DNA of 64,000 nucleotides, taken from the NCBI RefSeq assembly GCF_900115005.1, contig NZ_FOUY01000021.1, positions 1-64,000 on the forward strand, written 5' to 3'. This document shows, piece by piece, positions 43,054 through 52,430 of the stretch. Each line of letters opens with the position of its first letter. The first letter of the stretch is position 1. Below the pieces are notes generated by a model. The model saw nothing but the letters and a program-made list of their open reading frames with translations. It made no database searches and was not told the DNA's origin. Made by a program: the position numbers and the translations under genes. Source of the DNA: Pseudonocardia ammonioxydans. Lineage in GTDB: Bacteria; Actinomycetota; Actinomycetes; Mycobacteriales; Pseudonocardiaceae.

Positions 43054-43842
43054 GACTCGCGGCTGGAAGAACCGCTCCAGCACCGTGGCCAGCCCGTCGT
43101 CGGCGACCGTCCCGGTGCTGATGTCGGCGTCCGCGTGGACCTCCGGCGGCGCCTGGCCCATCGCCACGCCGTGGCCGGCCCAGCGCAGCATCTCGCGGTC
43201 GTTGTCGCCGTCGCCGACGGCGAGCACCTCGGAGCGGTCGACACCGAGCCGTTGCGCCACCCGGGCCAGGCCGGACGCCTTGGAGACCCCGGACGGCACC
43301 AGTGTCACCCACGGCAGCTCGTGGTCGAGGGTCATGGTGGCGTCGTCGAACTCCAGGCCGGCGGCGCGGGCCGCGGTCTCGGCCGGGGTCCGGCCCGGCC
43401 AGTACATGATCAGTTTGGGCGTCGGTTCGCGGGACACGCCGTCCAGCCCGACCTCGGTCACGGTGCCGGCGAGGATGCCGTCCGGGAAGGGCGCGCTGAC
43501 CCGCTGGCCCACCCCGACGTGCTCGGCGCCGAACACCGCACCGGGGAACGCCTCCCGCAACCGCCGCACCCCGGCGGTGACGTCGAACCGGGCCACCGAC
43601 AGCACCCGTCGGGAGGCGGTGTCCATCTCGACGGCGCCGTTCGAGGTCAGCGTGACGCCGCCGTCGAGCCCCAGCTGGTCCAGCGCGGTGCCCGCGCCCA
43701 GGACCGTGCGGCCGGTGCACAGCATCACCGCGGCGTGCTTCGCGGCGGCCGCGATCGCGTCGAGCACCGGCGGGCTCGGCGGGCGCCTGCCGTGCACGAT
43801 CGTGCCGTCGATGTCCAGGGCGACCAGTCGGGGTCGGGTCAC
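43048..43842 (-). CDS. HAD-superfamily phosphatase, Cof type
   Basis: 264 residues. Motif I LVALDIDGTIVHGRRPPS with both aspartates (about 8-10), motif II LCTGRTVLGAG, a C2-type cap, and motif IV AVGDGDNDREMLRWAGHGVAMG near the end. Cof-type members hydrolyse sugar phosphates, FMN or similar metabolites. It starts 10 nt after the GNAT stop, so the two are likely co-transcribed. The convergent gene overlaps its stop. Confidence 0.9.
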   Translation of the reverse strand: MTRPRLVALDIDGTIVHGRRPPSPPVLDAIAAAAKHAAVMLCTGRTVLGAGTALDQLGLDGGVTLTSNGAVEMDTASRRVLSVARFDVTAGVRRLREAFPGAVFGAEHVGVGQRVSAPFPDGILAGTVTEVGLDGVSREPTPKLIMYWPGRTPAETAARAAGLEFDDATMTLDHELPWVTLVPSGVSKASGLARVAQRLGVDRSEVLAVGDGDNDREMLRWAGHGVAMGQAPPEVHADADISTGTVADDGLATVLERFFQPRVL

Positions 43843-43852
43843 GTCGCCGACC

Positions 43853-44359
43853 CTAGGCGAGCAGGTAGCGCTCCACCCCGTCGACCGTGCCGATGTGACG
43901 CATCCCGAGCCCGATGAGCACCCGCACCGAGGCGGGGTTGCCCGGGTCGACGCCCGCGACGACGCGGGACACCCCGTCCGCCCGTGCCAACCCGACCAGG
44001 GCGGCGGCGGCCTCGCCGGCGTAGCCGCGCCCCCGCCGGGACGGGACGACGCCGTAGCCGATCTCCAGCCCGGGCCCGCCGGGCTCCGGGAACATCCCGG
44101 CCCCGCCGACGACGAGGCCGCTCGACCGTTCCACGAGCAGGCGGTGGCCGTGGCGGCCCCAGCCCGGCCCGCCCGGCTCCCGGGCGAGCAGCCCGGCGAT
44201 CACCCGGTCGCCGTCGGCCGGGAAGTCGTCGGCCCAGCCGGTGCCGCGGGCCCCGGCGAGGACAGCGGCCGCCACCTCGGGCGTCCAGCTGCGCAGGAGC
44301 AGCCGCTCCGTGCGCAGGTCGGCGGTGGGACCGGCGGGCTCGGTGGTGTGCTCGGGCAC
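43853..44359 (-). CDS. GNAT-family N-acetyltransferase
   Basis: 168 residues from GTG 44359. RimJ/RimL-type GNAT: LRTERLLLRSWTPE at the start, GLEIGYGVVPSRRGRGYAGEAAAALV with the acetyl-CoA-binding R/Q-x-x-G-x-A loop, and VDPGNPASVRVLIGLGM near the end. It transfers acetyl from acetyl-CoA to an amine; the substrate is not evident. GTG is the best start since the frame upstream belongs to the rearranged dehydrogenase region. Confidence 0.85.
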   Translation of the reverse strand: MPEHTTEPAGPTADLRTERLLLRSWTPEVAAAVLAGARGTGWADDFPADGDRVIAGLLAREPGGPGWGRHGHRLLVERSSGLVVGGAGMFPEPGGPGLEIGYGVVPSRRGRGYAGEAAAALVGLARADGVSRVVAGVDPGNPASVRVLIGLGMRHIGTVDGVERYLLA

Positions 44360-44427
44360 GGGTGGATCGTGCCGGTGCCGCCGACGCGGCCGCCACCTGA
44401 TTCGGGTACTCGTGCCGCGGTGATCCG

Positions 44428-44962
44428 GTGAGCACGTCGCCTCTCCCGGTCGGCCCGTTCGCCCCGCCCGCCGACCTCGCCACCCATCCCGCGGTCGTCG
44501 CGGCGACCGACGTCGCCGACCGCGTCCTCGCCCCGCGGACCGGCGCGGCCGACGACCCCGCCCGCGGTGTGACCCGGGAGGCGTGCGAGGCGGTCGCCGC
44601 CGCCGGGTTGCTGTCGGTGACCGTCCCGGCGGACGAGGGCGGGCACGGGGCCGGGGCCCGGGTCGACGCCGAGACCGTCGAGTTGCTGGCCGGGGCCTGC
44701 GGGGCGACGTGGTTCGTCGGGACCCAGGCACCGCACCCCGCTGCAGCCGGCCCGCGGCAGGCCGGTGGACCTGCCGGAGGGGAGCGTCCGCACCGGCCCC
44801 GCCGCCGCACGGCACCGCGCCGGGCTGAGCACCAGGACGCACCGCGCCGGGATCGCGATCGCCCACCTGCGCCGACCTGGCGCGCCCGCGGTGACCGCCG
44901 AGCCGGACGGCTCCGGGTGGCGGCTCCGCGGCCGGTCCGACTGGTGCACCGGCTGGGGCCTG
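44428..44962 (+). pseudogene. Acyl-CoA dehydrogenase, 5' half, frameshifted
   Basis: From GTG 44428 the frame reads REACEAVAAAGLLSVTVPAD and EGGHGAGARVDAETVELLAG ACGATWFVGTQ, an acyl-CoA dehydrogenase N-terminal domain. It slips at about 44740 and continues in another frame as PEGSVRTGPAAARHRAGLST to GRSDWCTGWGL. The protein then stops resembling the family at about 44960. The missing 3' half is present just downstream on the opposite strand. Such flavoenzymes desaturate acyl-CoA or hydroxylate substrates; this copy cannot. Confidence 0.7.
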
Positions 44963-45362
44963 CCTCCGGCCCGAGTGTCGGGGCGACGAGCGGCCCCCGG
45001 CCCCAGCGCCGCGGCGAGCTCGACGGCCTCCGGCCGGTCCCGTTCGTGGCCGAGCCGGTCCAGCTCGGTCAGCACCCGGCGCAGCAGCCCGATCGAGGCC
45101 GGGGTCGGGTTCGCCGTCCGGGCCGCGTCGAGCTCGCGCCAGGCGGCGCCGTCGACGTCGGCGAGGACCGTGTCGCCGCCGACAGCGAGATCGTCGAACT
45201 CGACGGCGACCGTGCGGGTCCCGCCCATCACCGACAGCGGCAGGGGCACCCCGGCCCACAGCCCGGGCGCCTCCCGCCGGGACGAGGATGAACAGGTAGC
45301 GGTCACCCGGGGCGACTGCACCGATCATCACCAGGTCGGGGTAGTCGACGACGCTCGCGTGA
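44963..45362 (-). pseudogene. Acyl-CoA dehydrogenase, 3' half, inverted
   Basis: On the minus strand from about 45362 the reading SVVDYPDLVMIGAVAPGDRY then LFILVPAGG continues the family exactly where the plus-strand half (CTGWGL) ends. After a frame slip at about 45262 it goes on as APGLWAGVPLPLSVMGGTRT, VAVEFDDLAVGGDTVLADVD and ELAAALGPGAAR. Reinverting about 400 bp would rebuild one gene. The far breakpoint lies in the 60 bp before the LexA-boxed HNH gene. Confidence 0.7.
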
Positions 45363-45424
45363 CCGTCTTTCTCCCTGGGTCGATTCGCTGCCCTGTCGAT
45401 TCACTGCCCCGAAACTGTCAGGGG

Positions 45425-45440
45425 TCGAGCGTATGTTCGA
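45425..45440. promoter_or_regulatory. LexA (SOS) box
   Basis: TCGAGCGTATGTTCGA differs from the actinobacterial LexA consensus TCGAAC-N4-GTTCGA by one base. It ends 3 nt before the ATG of the DUF222 gene, which has no ribosome site, so the transcript may be leaderless and fully blocked by LexA. Confidence 0.7.
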
Positions 45441-45443
45441 ACC

Positions 45444-47546
45444 ATGCAGCTGGGGCAGGCGATACCGGACGGGCTGGCGACCATGCCACCCGGCCCCGAC
45501 CTGGCCGCCGTCCTCGCCTCGATCGACCTGACCCAGGTGTGCAACGACGACATCGACGAGGTCATGCTCGCCCACTCCCGGCAGCTGTCCCACCACCAAG
45601 CGCACATGTTCGCGGCGATCTCCGAGGTGGTGCACCGGCGCCCGTTCGCCGGTCCCTTGGAGATCCGCCGCGGTGCGCTGCCCGACCAGTACGGGTCGGA
45701 CGAGATCCGCTTCGCACTGGCCTGGAACCGCCGCGCCGCCGAGTACGAGATGGGCCTCGCCGTCACCCTGGTGTCCGATCTTCCGCAGGTGCAGGCCGCC
45801 CTGTGCCAGGGGCGGATCGACCGCACCAAGGCCCGGGTGTTCGCCCAGCACCTCGCCGACCTCCCGGAAGCCCAACGCGCCGCGATCTGCGAGGCGGTCC
45901 TGCCGCACGCACCGAAGCTCACCACCGGCCAGATCGGGGAACGGATCAAACGACTGATCCTCGAACTCGACCCCGCCTACTACGAGCGCCGCTACCGCAA
46001 AGCCATCCGCGACCGGCTGGTCGTGGCGTATCTGACCGAGACCGGCACCGCCGTCATCTCCGCCGAAGGCCTGCCCGCCGAGGAAGCCGCCGCCGCGTGG
46101 GAACGCCTCGACGCCCTGGCCAAGGCCGCCCGGCGTGACGGGCACCCGGGCACGATCGACCAGATCCGCGCCGACCTCGTCCTCGGCCTGCTCGACGGGA
46201 CACTGCACGGCCTCGACCGCGCCGGGATCCTGCGCGCGCTGATGGCACGCTTCGCCGGCCACGCCGACAACCCCACCGGTAGCGAGGTCGACAAGCCCGC
46301 AGCCGGCACCCCGGCCGCGGGCCGCCCAGCGGCCGGCGACCCGGCCTCCGGTAGCGCCGACTCCGATCCCAACTCGGACTCGGACTCGGACTCGGACTCG
46401 GACTCGGACTCGGACTCGGACTCGGACGATCCTGACACCGACGACCAGGGACCGCCTGGACCGTCCGGCCCCGCCCCCGGTCCTGGGGATCCCCGACCCA
46501 GCGGCCCGAACGGCGGCGGCACACCCGCACCCCCCGACGCCAACCCCGACCCATCTCCGACCGTGCCCTCACAACGCCGCAGCAACGACCACACCGCACC
46601 CCGCAAGAGCGCCGGTGTCGGGACCGAGGTCCGCGTCCCGCTCACGACTCTGCTCGGCCTCGACCAGCGCGCCGGCGAACTCCCCGGCTGGGGTCCGATC
46701 CCGGCCAGTGCCGCACGACGCCTCGTCGCCCGCCAGCACCGCGCCCCATGGCGCTGGGTCGTCGTCGACGACCACGGCCACCTACTCGCCGAAGGCATCA
46801 CCCGACACCGCCCGACACCCCGCGACCCCACCGGCCCACCCGGCGGAATCGTCGAACTCCACATCCCCGCCACCCAACTCACCACCCTCGCCGCGAACGC
46901 CGCCGAGCACGACGCCTGGGCGAAGGTGATCACCGACATCGCCGACCAATACCGGCAGCACACCGAACACGACGACCCCGACGCCGCACTCGACAACCAA
47001 CCGAACGCCCGGTTCCCGCACGCCGCGCTACGGCGCCACACCGAGGTCCGGGATCGCACCTGCCTCAGCCCCGGGTGTCGTACCGCAGCGCGGCGCTGCG
47101 ACCAGGACCACACTCGCGATCACCATCACGGCGGGCCGACCGTCCGCGGCGGCCTCGGGCCGCTGTGCCGGCACGACCACACGTTGAAGACCAAGGGCAA
47201 CTGGCGCCTCGACCAGCCAGAACCCGGCCACTTCATCTGGACCAGCCCGCTCAAACGCCAGTACCGGGTCGACCCCGAACCGATCCTGCCGCCACCGATC
47301 ACACCGGTGCGCCGCGACGACGACCCGGCCTTCGACGCGCCCGCCCCCGGGCCCGTCTACGCCGACGACGAACAACCCGACCTCCGCCGACACGAACGCG
47401 GCCCGCCGGCCCAGAACGACACCTCGACGGACGGCATCGAGCCGGCCGGTCCCACGCCCCGGCGGCACACCACACCGGGCGGCACCCCACCACGCACTCC
47501 CCCGGCCAACAGCAGCGTGCGCGACGATGCCCCACCGCCGTTCTGA
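45444..47546 (+). CDS. DUF222 / 13E12-type HNH endonuclease-like protein
   Basis: 700 residues. The N-terminal DUF222 domain (about 20-270) has the family's HMFAAISEVVHR and RIDRTKARVFAQHLADLPEA. A middle disordered linker holds nine Ser-Asp pairs. The C-terminal HNH nuclease domain (about 540-610) has CLSPGCRTAARRCDQDHTRD, HHGGP and CRHDHTLKTKGNWRL with zinc-type cysteines and the catalytic His. Mycobacterial 13E12 proteins are repeated genes, several under LexA; the SOS box here agrees. The role is unknown; mobility or DNA-damage response have been suggested. A Pro/Thr/Arg-rich tail follows. Confidence 0.9.
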   Translation: MQLGQAIPDGLATMPPGPDLAAVLASIDLTQVCNDDIDEVMLAHSRQLSHHQAHMFAAISEVVHRRPFAGPLEIRRGALPDQYGSDEIRFALAWNRRAAEYEMGLAVTLVSDLPQVQAALCQGRIDRTKARVFAQHLADLPEAQRAAICEAVLPHAPKLTTGQIGERIKRLILELDPAYYERRYRKAIRDRLVVAYLTETGTAVISAEGLPAEEAAAAWERLDALAKAARRDGHPGTIDQIRADLVLGLLDGTLHGLDRAGILRALMARFAGHADNPTGSEVDKPAAGTPAAGRPAAGDPASGSADSDPNSDSDSDSDSDSDSDSDSDDPDTDDQGPPGPSGPAPGPGDPRPSGPNGGGTPAPPDANPDPSPTVPSQRRSNDHTAPRKSAGVGTEVRVPLTTLLGLDQRAGELPGWGPIPASAARRLVARQHRAPWRWVVVDDHGHLLAEGITRHRPTPRDPTGPPGGIVELHIPATQLTTLAANAAEHDAWAKVITDIADQYRQHTEHDDPDAALDNQPNARFPHAALRRHTEVRDRTCLSPGCRTAARRCDQDHTRDHHHGGPTVRGGLGPLCRHDHTLKTKGNWRLDQPEPGHFIWTSPLKRQYRVDPEPILPPPITPVRRDDDPAFDAPAPGPVYADDEQPDLRRHERGPPAQNDTSTDGIEPAGPTPRRHTTPGGTPPRTPPANSSVRDDAPPPF
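46374..46427 (+). repeat. Nine tandem TCGGAC hexamers inside the HNH gene
   Basis: TCGGAC is repeated nine times without interruption, encoding nine Ser-Asp pairs in the linker between the DUF222 and HNH domains. The 6-nt unit allows length change without a frameshift. Confidence 0.95.
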
Positions 47547-47629
47547 TTCCTCGCCGGGTTCCGGACACGGCACGATCACCGACGGCGCGGGTGGCTGACC
47601 TCCGTCGGCCCGTTCGGCAGAGTGGGGGC

Positions 47630-48163
47630 ATGACCGCGACCGGGCCCGTCACCACCGGCGATGCATCGCTGCCGCTCCCGCTGCGTCCCCCCGCACATCA
47701 GGTGGACCCGCGAGCGATCTGGTGGTGGCGGCTGCGCGCGCTGCCGTTCCCGATCGTCCTGCTGGTCGCCCAGGGCGTCGGCTGGTACTTCCTGCCGCCC
47801 CGGCCGTGGCACGGCCTGCTGATCGCGACGATCACGCTCACCGTGCTCTGGCTGCTGGTCGAGGTACTGGTCGTCCCGTCGCTGCGCTTCCGGCTGCACC
47901 GCTGGGAGGTCACCGACGAGGCGGTCTACCACCGTTCCGGCTGGCTGGTCCGGGAGTGGCGGATCGCCCCCATCCCGCGGGTGCAGACCGTCGACACCGA
48001 GCACGGACCGCTGCAGCAGGCGCTCCGGCTGGCGACCGTCACCGTGACGACGGCATCTGCCCGTGGTCCGGTCCGCATCGCCGGCCTCGACGCCGACCAG
48101 GCCCGCGAGCTGGCCCGGCGGCTCACCGAGACCACCGGCCGTCACCCCGGGGACGCCACGTGA
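47630..48163 (+). CDS. Bacterial PH-domain membrane protein (YdbS-like)
   Basis: 177 residues. Two membrane helices (RALPFPIVLLVAQGVGWYFL and GLLIATITLTVLWLLVEVLV) precede a DUF304/bPH2 domain: FRLHRWEVTDEAVYHRSGWL, IPRVQTVDTEHGPLQQALRL and VTVTTASARGPVRIAGLD. In Bacillus the YdbS/YdbT pair counters certain antimicrobial peptides; here too the next gene is the larger YdbT-like partner, overlapping by 4 nt. ATG 47630 follows GTGGGGGC. Confidence 0.88.
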   Translation: MTATGPVTTGDASLPLPLRPPAHQVDPRAIWWWRLRALPFPIVLLVAQGVGWYFLPPRPWHGLLIATITLTVLWLLVEVLVVPSLRFRLHRWEVTDEAVYHRSGWLVREWRIAPIPRVQTVDTEHGPLQQALRLATVTVTTASARGPVRIAGLDADQARELARRLTETTGRHPGDAT

Positions 48164-50043
48164 CCGCGGGCGGGCCCGACGACCGCGGCCCCCACGGTGG
48201 CGGGGACACGGCGACCGGCGGTGTGCCCCCGCCCTGGAGCCGTGCCGCGGCGGTGGGGCACGGGGAACCGGCCGCCGACGACCCGCACCACGGGTCCGGG
48301 CAGGGTGGAGCACCGAGCTCCGGCGCGTCCGGTGCAGACACCTCCCCATCGATGCCGCCCCCGTCCGGCACCGGTGGTCCCGCCCCCGACGGGTCGGCCT
48401 CGAACACGCCCACGGGGACGACCGGGCCCGACGAGCCACCGTGGCGCCGCCTGCCCGCGCTGATGCTGGTGGTCGCGCCCGCGACCGCTCTGCTCAAACT
48501 CGCACCCGCGCTGATCGTCCTGCTGCTCTTCGGCGCGGGACGGGGCAACGACGTCCAGCTGTGGATCGCCGCCGGGATCGCGGTCCTCGCCGTCGGCGCC
48601 GGGGTGGTCCGCTGGCGGACGACCCGCTACCGGATCACCGACGAACGCGTCGAGCTGCACAGCGGGCTGCTCAACCGGCAGCGCCGCTCGGTCCCGCGGG
48701 ACCGGATCCGGACGGTCGACCTCACCGCGCCCCTGCTGCACCGGCTGGTCGGCGTCAGCGTCGTGAAGGTCGGCTCGGGGCAGAGCGCGGGCAAGGAGTC
48801 CGGTCTCGACCTCGACGCCGTCACCACCGCCGAGGCCGAACGGCTGCGGCGCGAGCTGCTGTCCCGGCCGGGGGCGCCGGCCCGCACCGGCGCGGACGCA
48901 CCGGCGGGGGCACACCCGTCCGCCGGCGCGGACGCGACCGGCGGCCCGGGCGCGGCCGGCACGATCCCGGGGACCGGCACGATCCCGGAGTCCGGTGCCG
49001 GCCCGGCGGTCCCGGCCGGGGCCGCGCCGGAGCCGGAGGCCGCCGAGGAGATCGACCGCATCGACTGGTCGTCGCTGCGTTTCGCGCCGCTCACCGTCAG
49101 CTCGCTCGCCGCGATCGGCGCCGCGGCGGGCGCCGGCTGGAACCTGCTCCGCGAGGCCGACGTCGATCCCCGGAACCTCCCCGGCGCCGACGTCGTCACC
49201 GGCGGGCTCAGCGCCGTGCCGATCTGGGCGTCGGTGCTCGTCGGGGTGCTCCTGCTGCTGGTCGTGATGGTCGCGGGCTCGATCGTGCTGTTCGTCGAGC
49301 GGTGGTGGGGGTTCCTGCTGACCCGCGAACCGGACGGGACCCTGCGCGTCCGGCGCGGGCTGCTCACCCGCCGGTCGCTGTCGGTGTCCGAGCAGCGGCT
49401 GCGCGGCGTCACCGTCACCGAGCCGCTGCTGGTCCGCGTCATCGGCCGGGGTGCGCAGGCCGGGGCGCTCACCGTCGGGCTGGCCGGCGCGGACGGCGAG
49501 CAGAGCCACGCGGGAGCGCTCGGCCCACCCGTGGCCCGGGCACAGGCGCACCGGATCGCCGCGACCGCGGCCCGCACCGGTACCGAGGTCACCGCGGGTC
49601 CGCTGCGCCCGCACCCGCCGCGGGCCCGCACCCGCCGGTTGGTCCGCGCGATCGGGCCCGCGCTGGTGCTCCCGGTGGCGGCCGGCGTCCTCGTCCACGT
49701 CGGTGGCCCGGTGTGGCCGCTGTTCCTCGCGGTGCTGCTGGTGCTCCTCGCCGTCCCGCTGGCGCTGGACCGCTACCGCGCACTCGGGCACCGGCTCGAC
49801 GAGCGCTACCTGGTCGCCCGCGGTGGCTCGCTGGTCCGGACGACCTCGGCACTGCGCCGCGACGGCGTCATCGGCTGGCGGATCCGGCAGAGCCTGTTCC
49901 AGCGGCGGGCCGGCGTCGTCGCCCTCGAGGCGACGACGGCCGCGGGCAGCGGCGCGGTGGAGGTGCTCGACCTGTCCCCCGCCGACGCCGCCGCGTTGAT
50001 GGCGGAGGTCACCCCGGAGGCGGTCACCGGCCTGCGGGCGTGA
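48160..50043 (+). CDS. Bacterial PH-domain membrane protein (YdbT-like)
   Basis: 627 residues from a GTGA overlap. The first about 90 residues are a Gly/Pro/His-rich disordered stretch. Then come repeated units of two helices plus a DUF304/bPH2 domain: TTRYRITDERVELHSGLLNR with RDRIRTVDLTAPLLHRL, a second at LLTREPDGTLRVRRGLLTRR, and a third at LDERYLVARGGSLVRTTSAL. An Ala/Gly/Pro-rich insert (about 235-290) separates units one and two. It forms the partner of the upstream YdbS-like protein in the membrane; a role in envelope stress is inferred from Bacillus. Confidence 0.88.
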   Translation: MTAGGPDDRGPHGGGDTATGGVPPPWSRAAAVGHGEPAADDPHHGSGQGGAPSSGASGADTSPSMPPPSGTGGPAPDGSASNTPTGTTGPDEPPWRRLPALMLVVAPATALLKLAPALIVLLLFGAGRGNDVQLWIAAGIAVLAVGAGVVRWRTTRYRITDERVELHSGLLNRQRRSVPRDRIRTVDLTAPLLHRLVGVSVVKVGSGQSAGKESGLDLDAVTTAEAERLRRELLSRPGAPARTGADAPAGAHPSAGADATGGPGAAGTIPGTGTIPESGAGPAVPAGAAPEPEAAEEIDRIDWSSLRFAPLTVSSLAAIGAAAGAGWNLLREADVDPRNLPGADVVTGGLSAVPIWASVLVGVLLLLVVMVAGSIVLFVERWWGFLLTREPDGTLRVRRGLLTRRSLSVSEQRLRGVTVTEPLLVRVIGRGAQAGALTVGLAGADGEQSHAGALGPPVARAQAHRIAATAARTGTEVTAGPLRPHPPRARTRRLVRAIGPALVLPVAAGVLVHVGGPVWPLFLAVLLVLLAVPLALDRYRALGHRLDERYLVARGGSLVRTTSALRRDGVIGWRIRQSLFQRRAGVVALEATTAAGSGAVEVLDLSPADAAALMAEVTPEAVTGLRA

Positions 50044-50046
50044 CCG

Positions 50047-51642
50047 TCACCGCCGCCGGCGGGTCCCGAACAGGCTCCGGGTGATCTCCCGGGTCACCGT
50101 GTTCGTGATCTGCCGCCCGGTCGGCGACTGCAGGAAATCCCCGATCTTGGAGAACCAGTTCTTCTCGCTGGAGTCCTGCGGCTGCGGCGGAGGCGGTGTC
50201 CCACCGGCCTGCGGAGTGGCCCCGGCCGGCGGCGGGGCGTCACCGGGCGGCGGGGCGGGTGCCCCGACCGGCACCGCGTCACCTCCGGGGCCGGAGGCGA
50301 TCCGCCCGGTCAGCCGCTCGTAGGCCGAGTCGCGGTCGACCATCTCGCCGTACTTCTCCTGCAGCGGCGACGCCGCGGCCTCGGCGCGGATCTCGTCCTC
50401 GCCGATCGCGGCCATCATCGAGCGCGGCGCCCGCAGCCGGGTCCACGCCACCGGAGTGGGCGCGCCCCGCTCGGACAGCACGGTGACGATCGCCTCGCCC
50501 GTGCCCAGCGAGGTCAGCGCCGACTCGAGGTCGTAGACGTCGGAACGCGGGTAGGTCTTGACCGTCCGGCTCAGTGCCTGCTGGTCCTCCGGGGTGAACG
50601 CCCGCAGGGCGTGCTGCACCCGGGCACCGAGCTGGGACAGCACCTCGTTCGGGATGTCGGTGGGCAGCTGCGTGCAGAAGAACACCCCGACGCCCTTGGA
50701 CCGGATGAGCTTCACGGTCTGCTCGATGCGGTCCAGGAACGCCTTCGACGCGTCGGCGAACAGCAGGTGCGCCTCGTCGAAGAAGAAGACCAGCTTCGGC
50801 TCGTCCAGGTCGCCCGCCTCGGGCAGCTCCTCGTACAGCTCGGCCAGCAGCCACATCAGGAACGTCGAGAACAGCATCGGGTTCGCGGCACGCTCGGCGA
50901 GCTCCAGCAGCGTCACGACACCTTTGCCGCCGATCTGACGCATGAGGTCCGCGGGCTCGAGCTCCGGCTCCCCGAAGAACGTGTCCCCGCCCTGGGCCTC
51001 CAGGTTCACCAGCGCCCGCAGGATCACCCCGGCCGTCGACGACGACACCCCGCCGATCCCCTTCAGGTCGGCCTTGCCCGCGTCGGAGGTCAGGTGCTGG
51101 ATGACCGCGCGCAGGTCCTTGGTGTCGAGCAGCGGCAGCCCGCGCTGGTCGGCCCAGTGGAAGATCAGGCCGAGGGTCGACTCCTGGGTGGGGTTGAGCC
51201 TGAGGACCTTCGCCAGCAGGATCGGGCCGAACTGGGTGATCGTCGCGCGGACCGGGACGGCGACACCTCCGTCGCCGAGCGACAGGAACAGCACCGGGTA
51301 CGCCGTCGGGGTCCAGTCGTCGCCGGTGTCACGGACTCGCTCGTCGATCTTCTCGTTGCGCTCACCGGCCCGGGCCATCCCGGACAGGTCGCCCTTGACG
51401 TCGGCGAGCAGCACCGGGACCCCGGCGTCGGAGAGCTGCCCGGCGAGCGCCTGCAGCGTCTTCGTCTTGCCGGTACCGGTGGCGCCGGCGACCAGGCCGT
51501 GCCGGTTCAGCGTCGCGAGCGGGATGCGCACCCGGGCCTCGGGGTCGCAGACGCCGTCGACGAGCACCGTGCCGAGTTCCAGCGCGGCACCGTCGGTGGC
51601 GTATCCGTCGGCGATGGTTCGGGCGGGGGTGTTCTCGGCCAC
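50047..51642 (-). CDS. HerA-like ATPase, DUF853 family
   Basis: 531 residues. Walker A LVAGATGTGKTKTLQALAGQ (about 50-69), LLADVKGDLSGMA, Walker B PKLVFFFDEAHLLF and the sensor-like GVGVFFCTQLPTDIPNEVL. This is the YjgR/DUF853 group of HerA/FtsK-type motor ATPases, thought to act on DNA or in membrane-linked processes. The C-terminal 90 residues are Pro/Gly/Gln-rich followed by NWFSKIGDFLQSPTGRQITN and a basic RRRR end. It is convergent with the PH-domain operon, with 3 nt between stops. Confidence 0.88.
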   Translation of the reverse strand: MAENTPARTIADGYATDGAALELGTVLVDGVCDPEARVRIPLATLNRHGLVAGATGTGKTKTLQALAGQLSDAGVPVLLADVKGDLSGMARAGERNEKIDERVRDTGDDWTPTAYPVLFLSLGDGGVAVPVRATITQFGPILLAKVLRLNPTQESTLGLIFHWADQRGLPLLDTKDLRAVIQHLTSDAGKADLKGIGGVSSSTAGVILRALVNLEAQGGDTFFGEPELEPADLMRQIGGKGVVTLLELAERAANPMLFSTFLMWLLAELYEELPEAGDLDEPKLVFFFDEAHLLFADASKAFLDRIEQTVKLIRSKGVGVFFCTQLPTDIPNEVLSQLGARVQHALRAFTPEDQQALSRTVKTYPRSDVYDLESALTSLGTGEAIVTVLSERGAPTPVAWTRLRAPRSMMAAIGEDEIRAEAAASPLQEKYGEMVDRDSAYERLTGRIASGPGGDAVPVGAPAPPPGDAPPPAGATPQAGGTPPPPQPQDSSEKNWFSKIGDFLQSPTGRQITNTVTREITRSLFGTRRRR

Positions 51643-51749
51643 GGCGTCGCAGCGTAGGGCACCCGGCGGGCCGGGAGCTGCTCCGCACCGCCGGCGGCGC
51701 GGCGCCGGGGTGCCCGGCCCGCCGCGACGACGTCACATAGTCTGCACGG

Positions 51750-52430
51750 ATGACGGACCGGCTGGTGTGGATCGACTGCGAGATGACCGGGCTGGACCTG
51801 GGTTCCGACGCGCTCATCGAGATCGCGGCGCTGGTCACCGACGGGGACCTCAACATCCTGGGCGACGGCGTCGACGTGGTGATCTCCTGCGACGCCGGCA
51901 AGCTCGAGGGGATGCCCGAGGTCGTGCGCGAGATGCACGCGCGCTCCGGGCTCACCGAGGAGGTCCGGTCCGCGACGGTCACCGTCGCCGAGGCCGAGCA
52001 GATGGTGCTCGACTACATCCGCACGCACGTCCCCGACCCGCGCACCGCGCCACTGGCCGGCAACTCCATCGCCACCGACCGCGGCTTCCTCGCCCGGGAC
52101 ATGCCGGAGCTCGACGCCTACCTGCACTACCGGATGATCGATGTGAGCTCGCTCAAGGAACTGGCCCGGCGCTGGTTCCCCCGGGTGTTCTACGCCAAGC
52201 CGGAGAAGGGCCTGGCGCACCGCGCGCTCGCCGACATCCGGGAGTCGATCCGCGAGCTGGCCTACTACCGCAAGGCGCTGTTCGTTGCCCCGCCCGGACC
52301 GAGCACCGAGCAGGCGCAGACCGCGGCGGCCGCCGTCGCCGACGTCGCCGTCGCACCCGCGGATCCGCAGGCAGCGAGCCAGGTGGAGACCCCGGTGAAC
52401 GGCCGGGTGGAGGGCACCGCGAGCCACTAG
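51750..52430 (+). CDS. orn: Oligoribonuclease
   Basis: 226 residues. DEDDh 3'-5' exonuclease that degrades di- and oligoribonucleotides, including pGpG from cyclic-di-GMP breakdown. Motifs: [20 protein letters not shown] (ExoI), [20 protein letters not shown] (ExoII), [16 protein letters not shown], and [18 protein letters not shown] (ExoIII with His and Asp). The C-terminal about 45 residues are an Ala/Val/Pro-rich extension beyond the usual 180-200. It is followed by two tRNA genes. Confidence 0.95.
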   Translation: MTDRLVWIDCEMTGLDLGSDALIEIAALVTDGDLNILGDGVDVVISCDAGKLEGMPEVVREMHARSGLTEEVRSATVTVAEAEQMVLDYIRTHVPDPRTAPLAGNSIATDRGFLARDMPELDAYLHYRMIDVSSLKELARRWFPRVFYAKPEKGLAHRALADIRESIRELAYYRKALFVAPPGPSTEQAQTAAAAVADVAVAPADPQAASQVETPVNGRVEGTASH

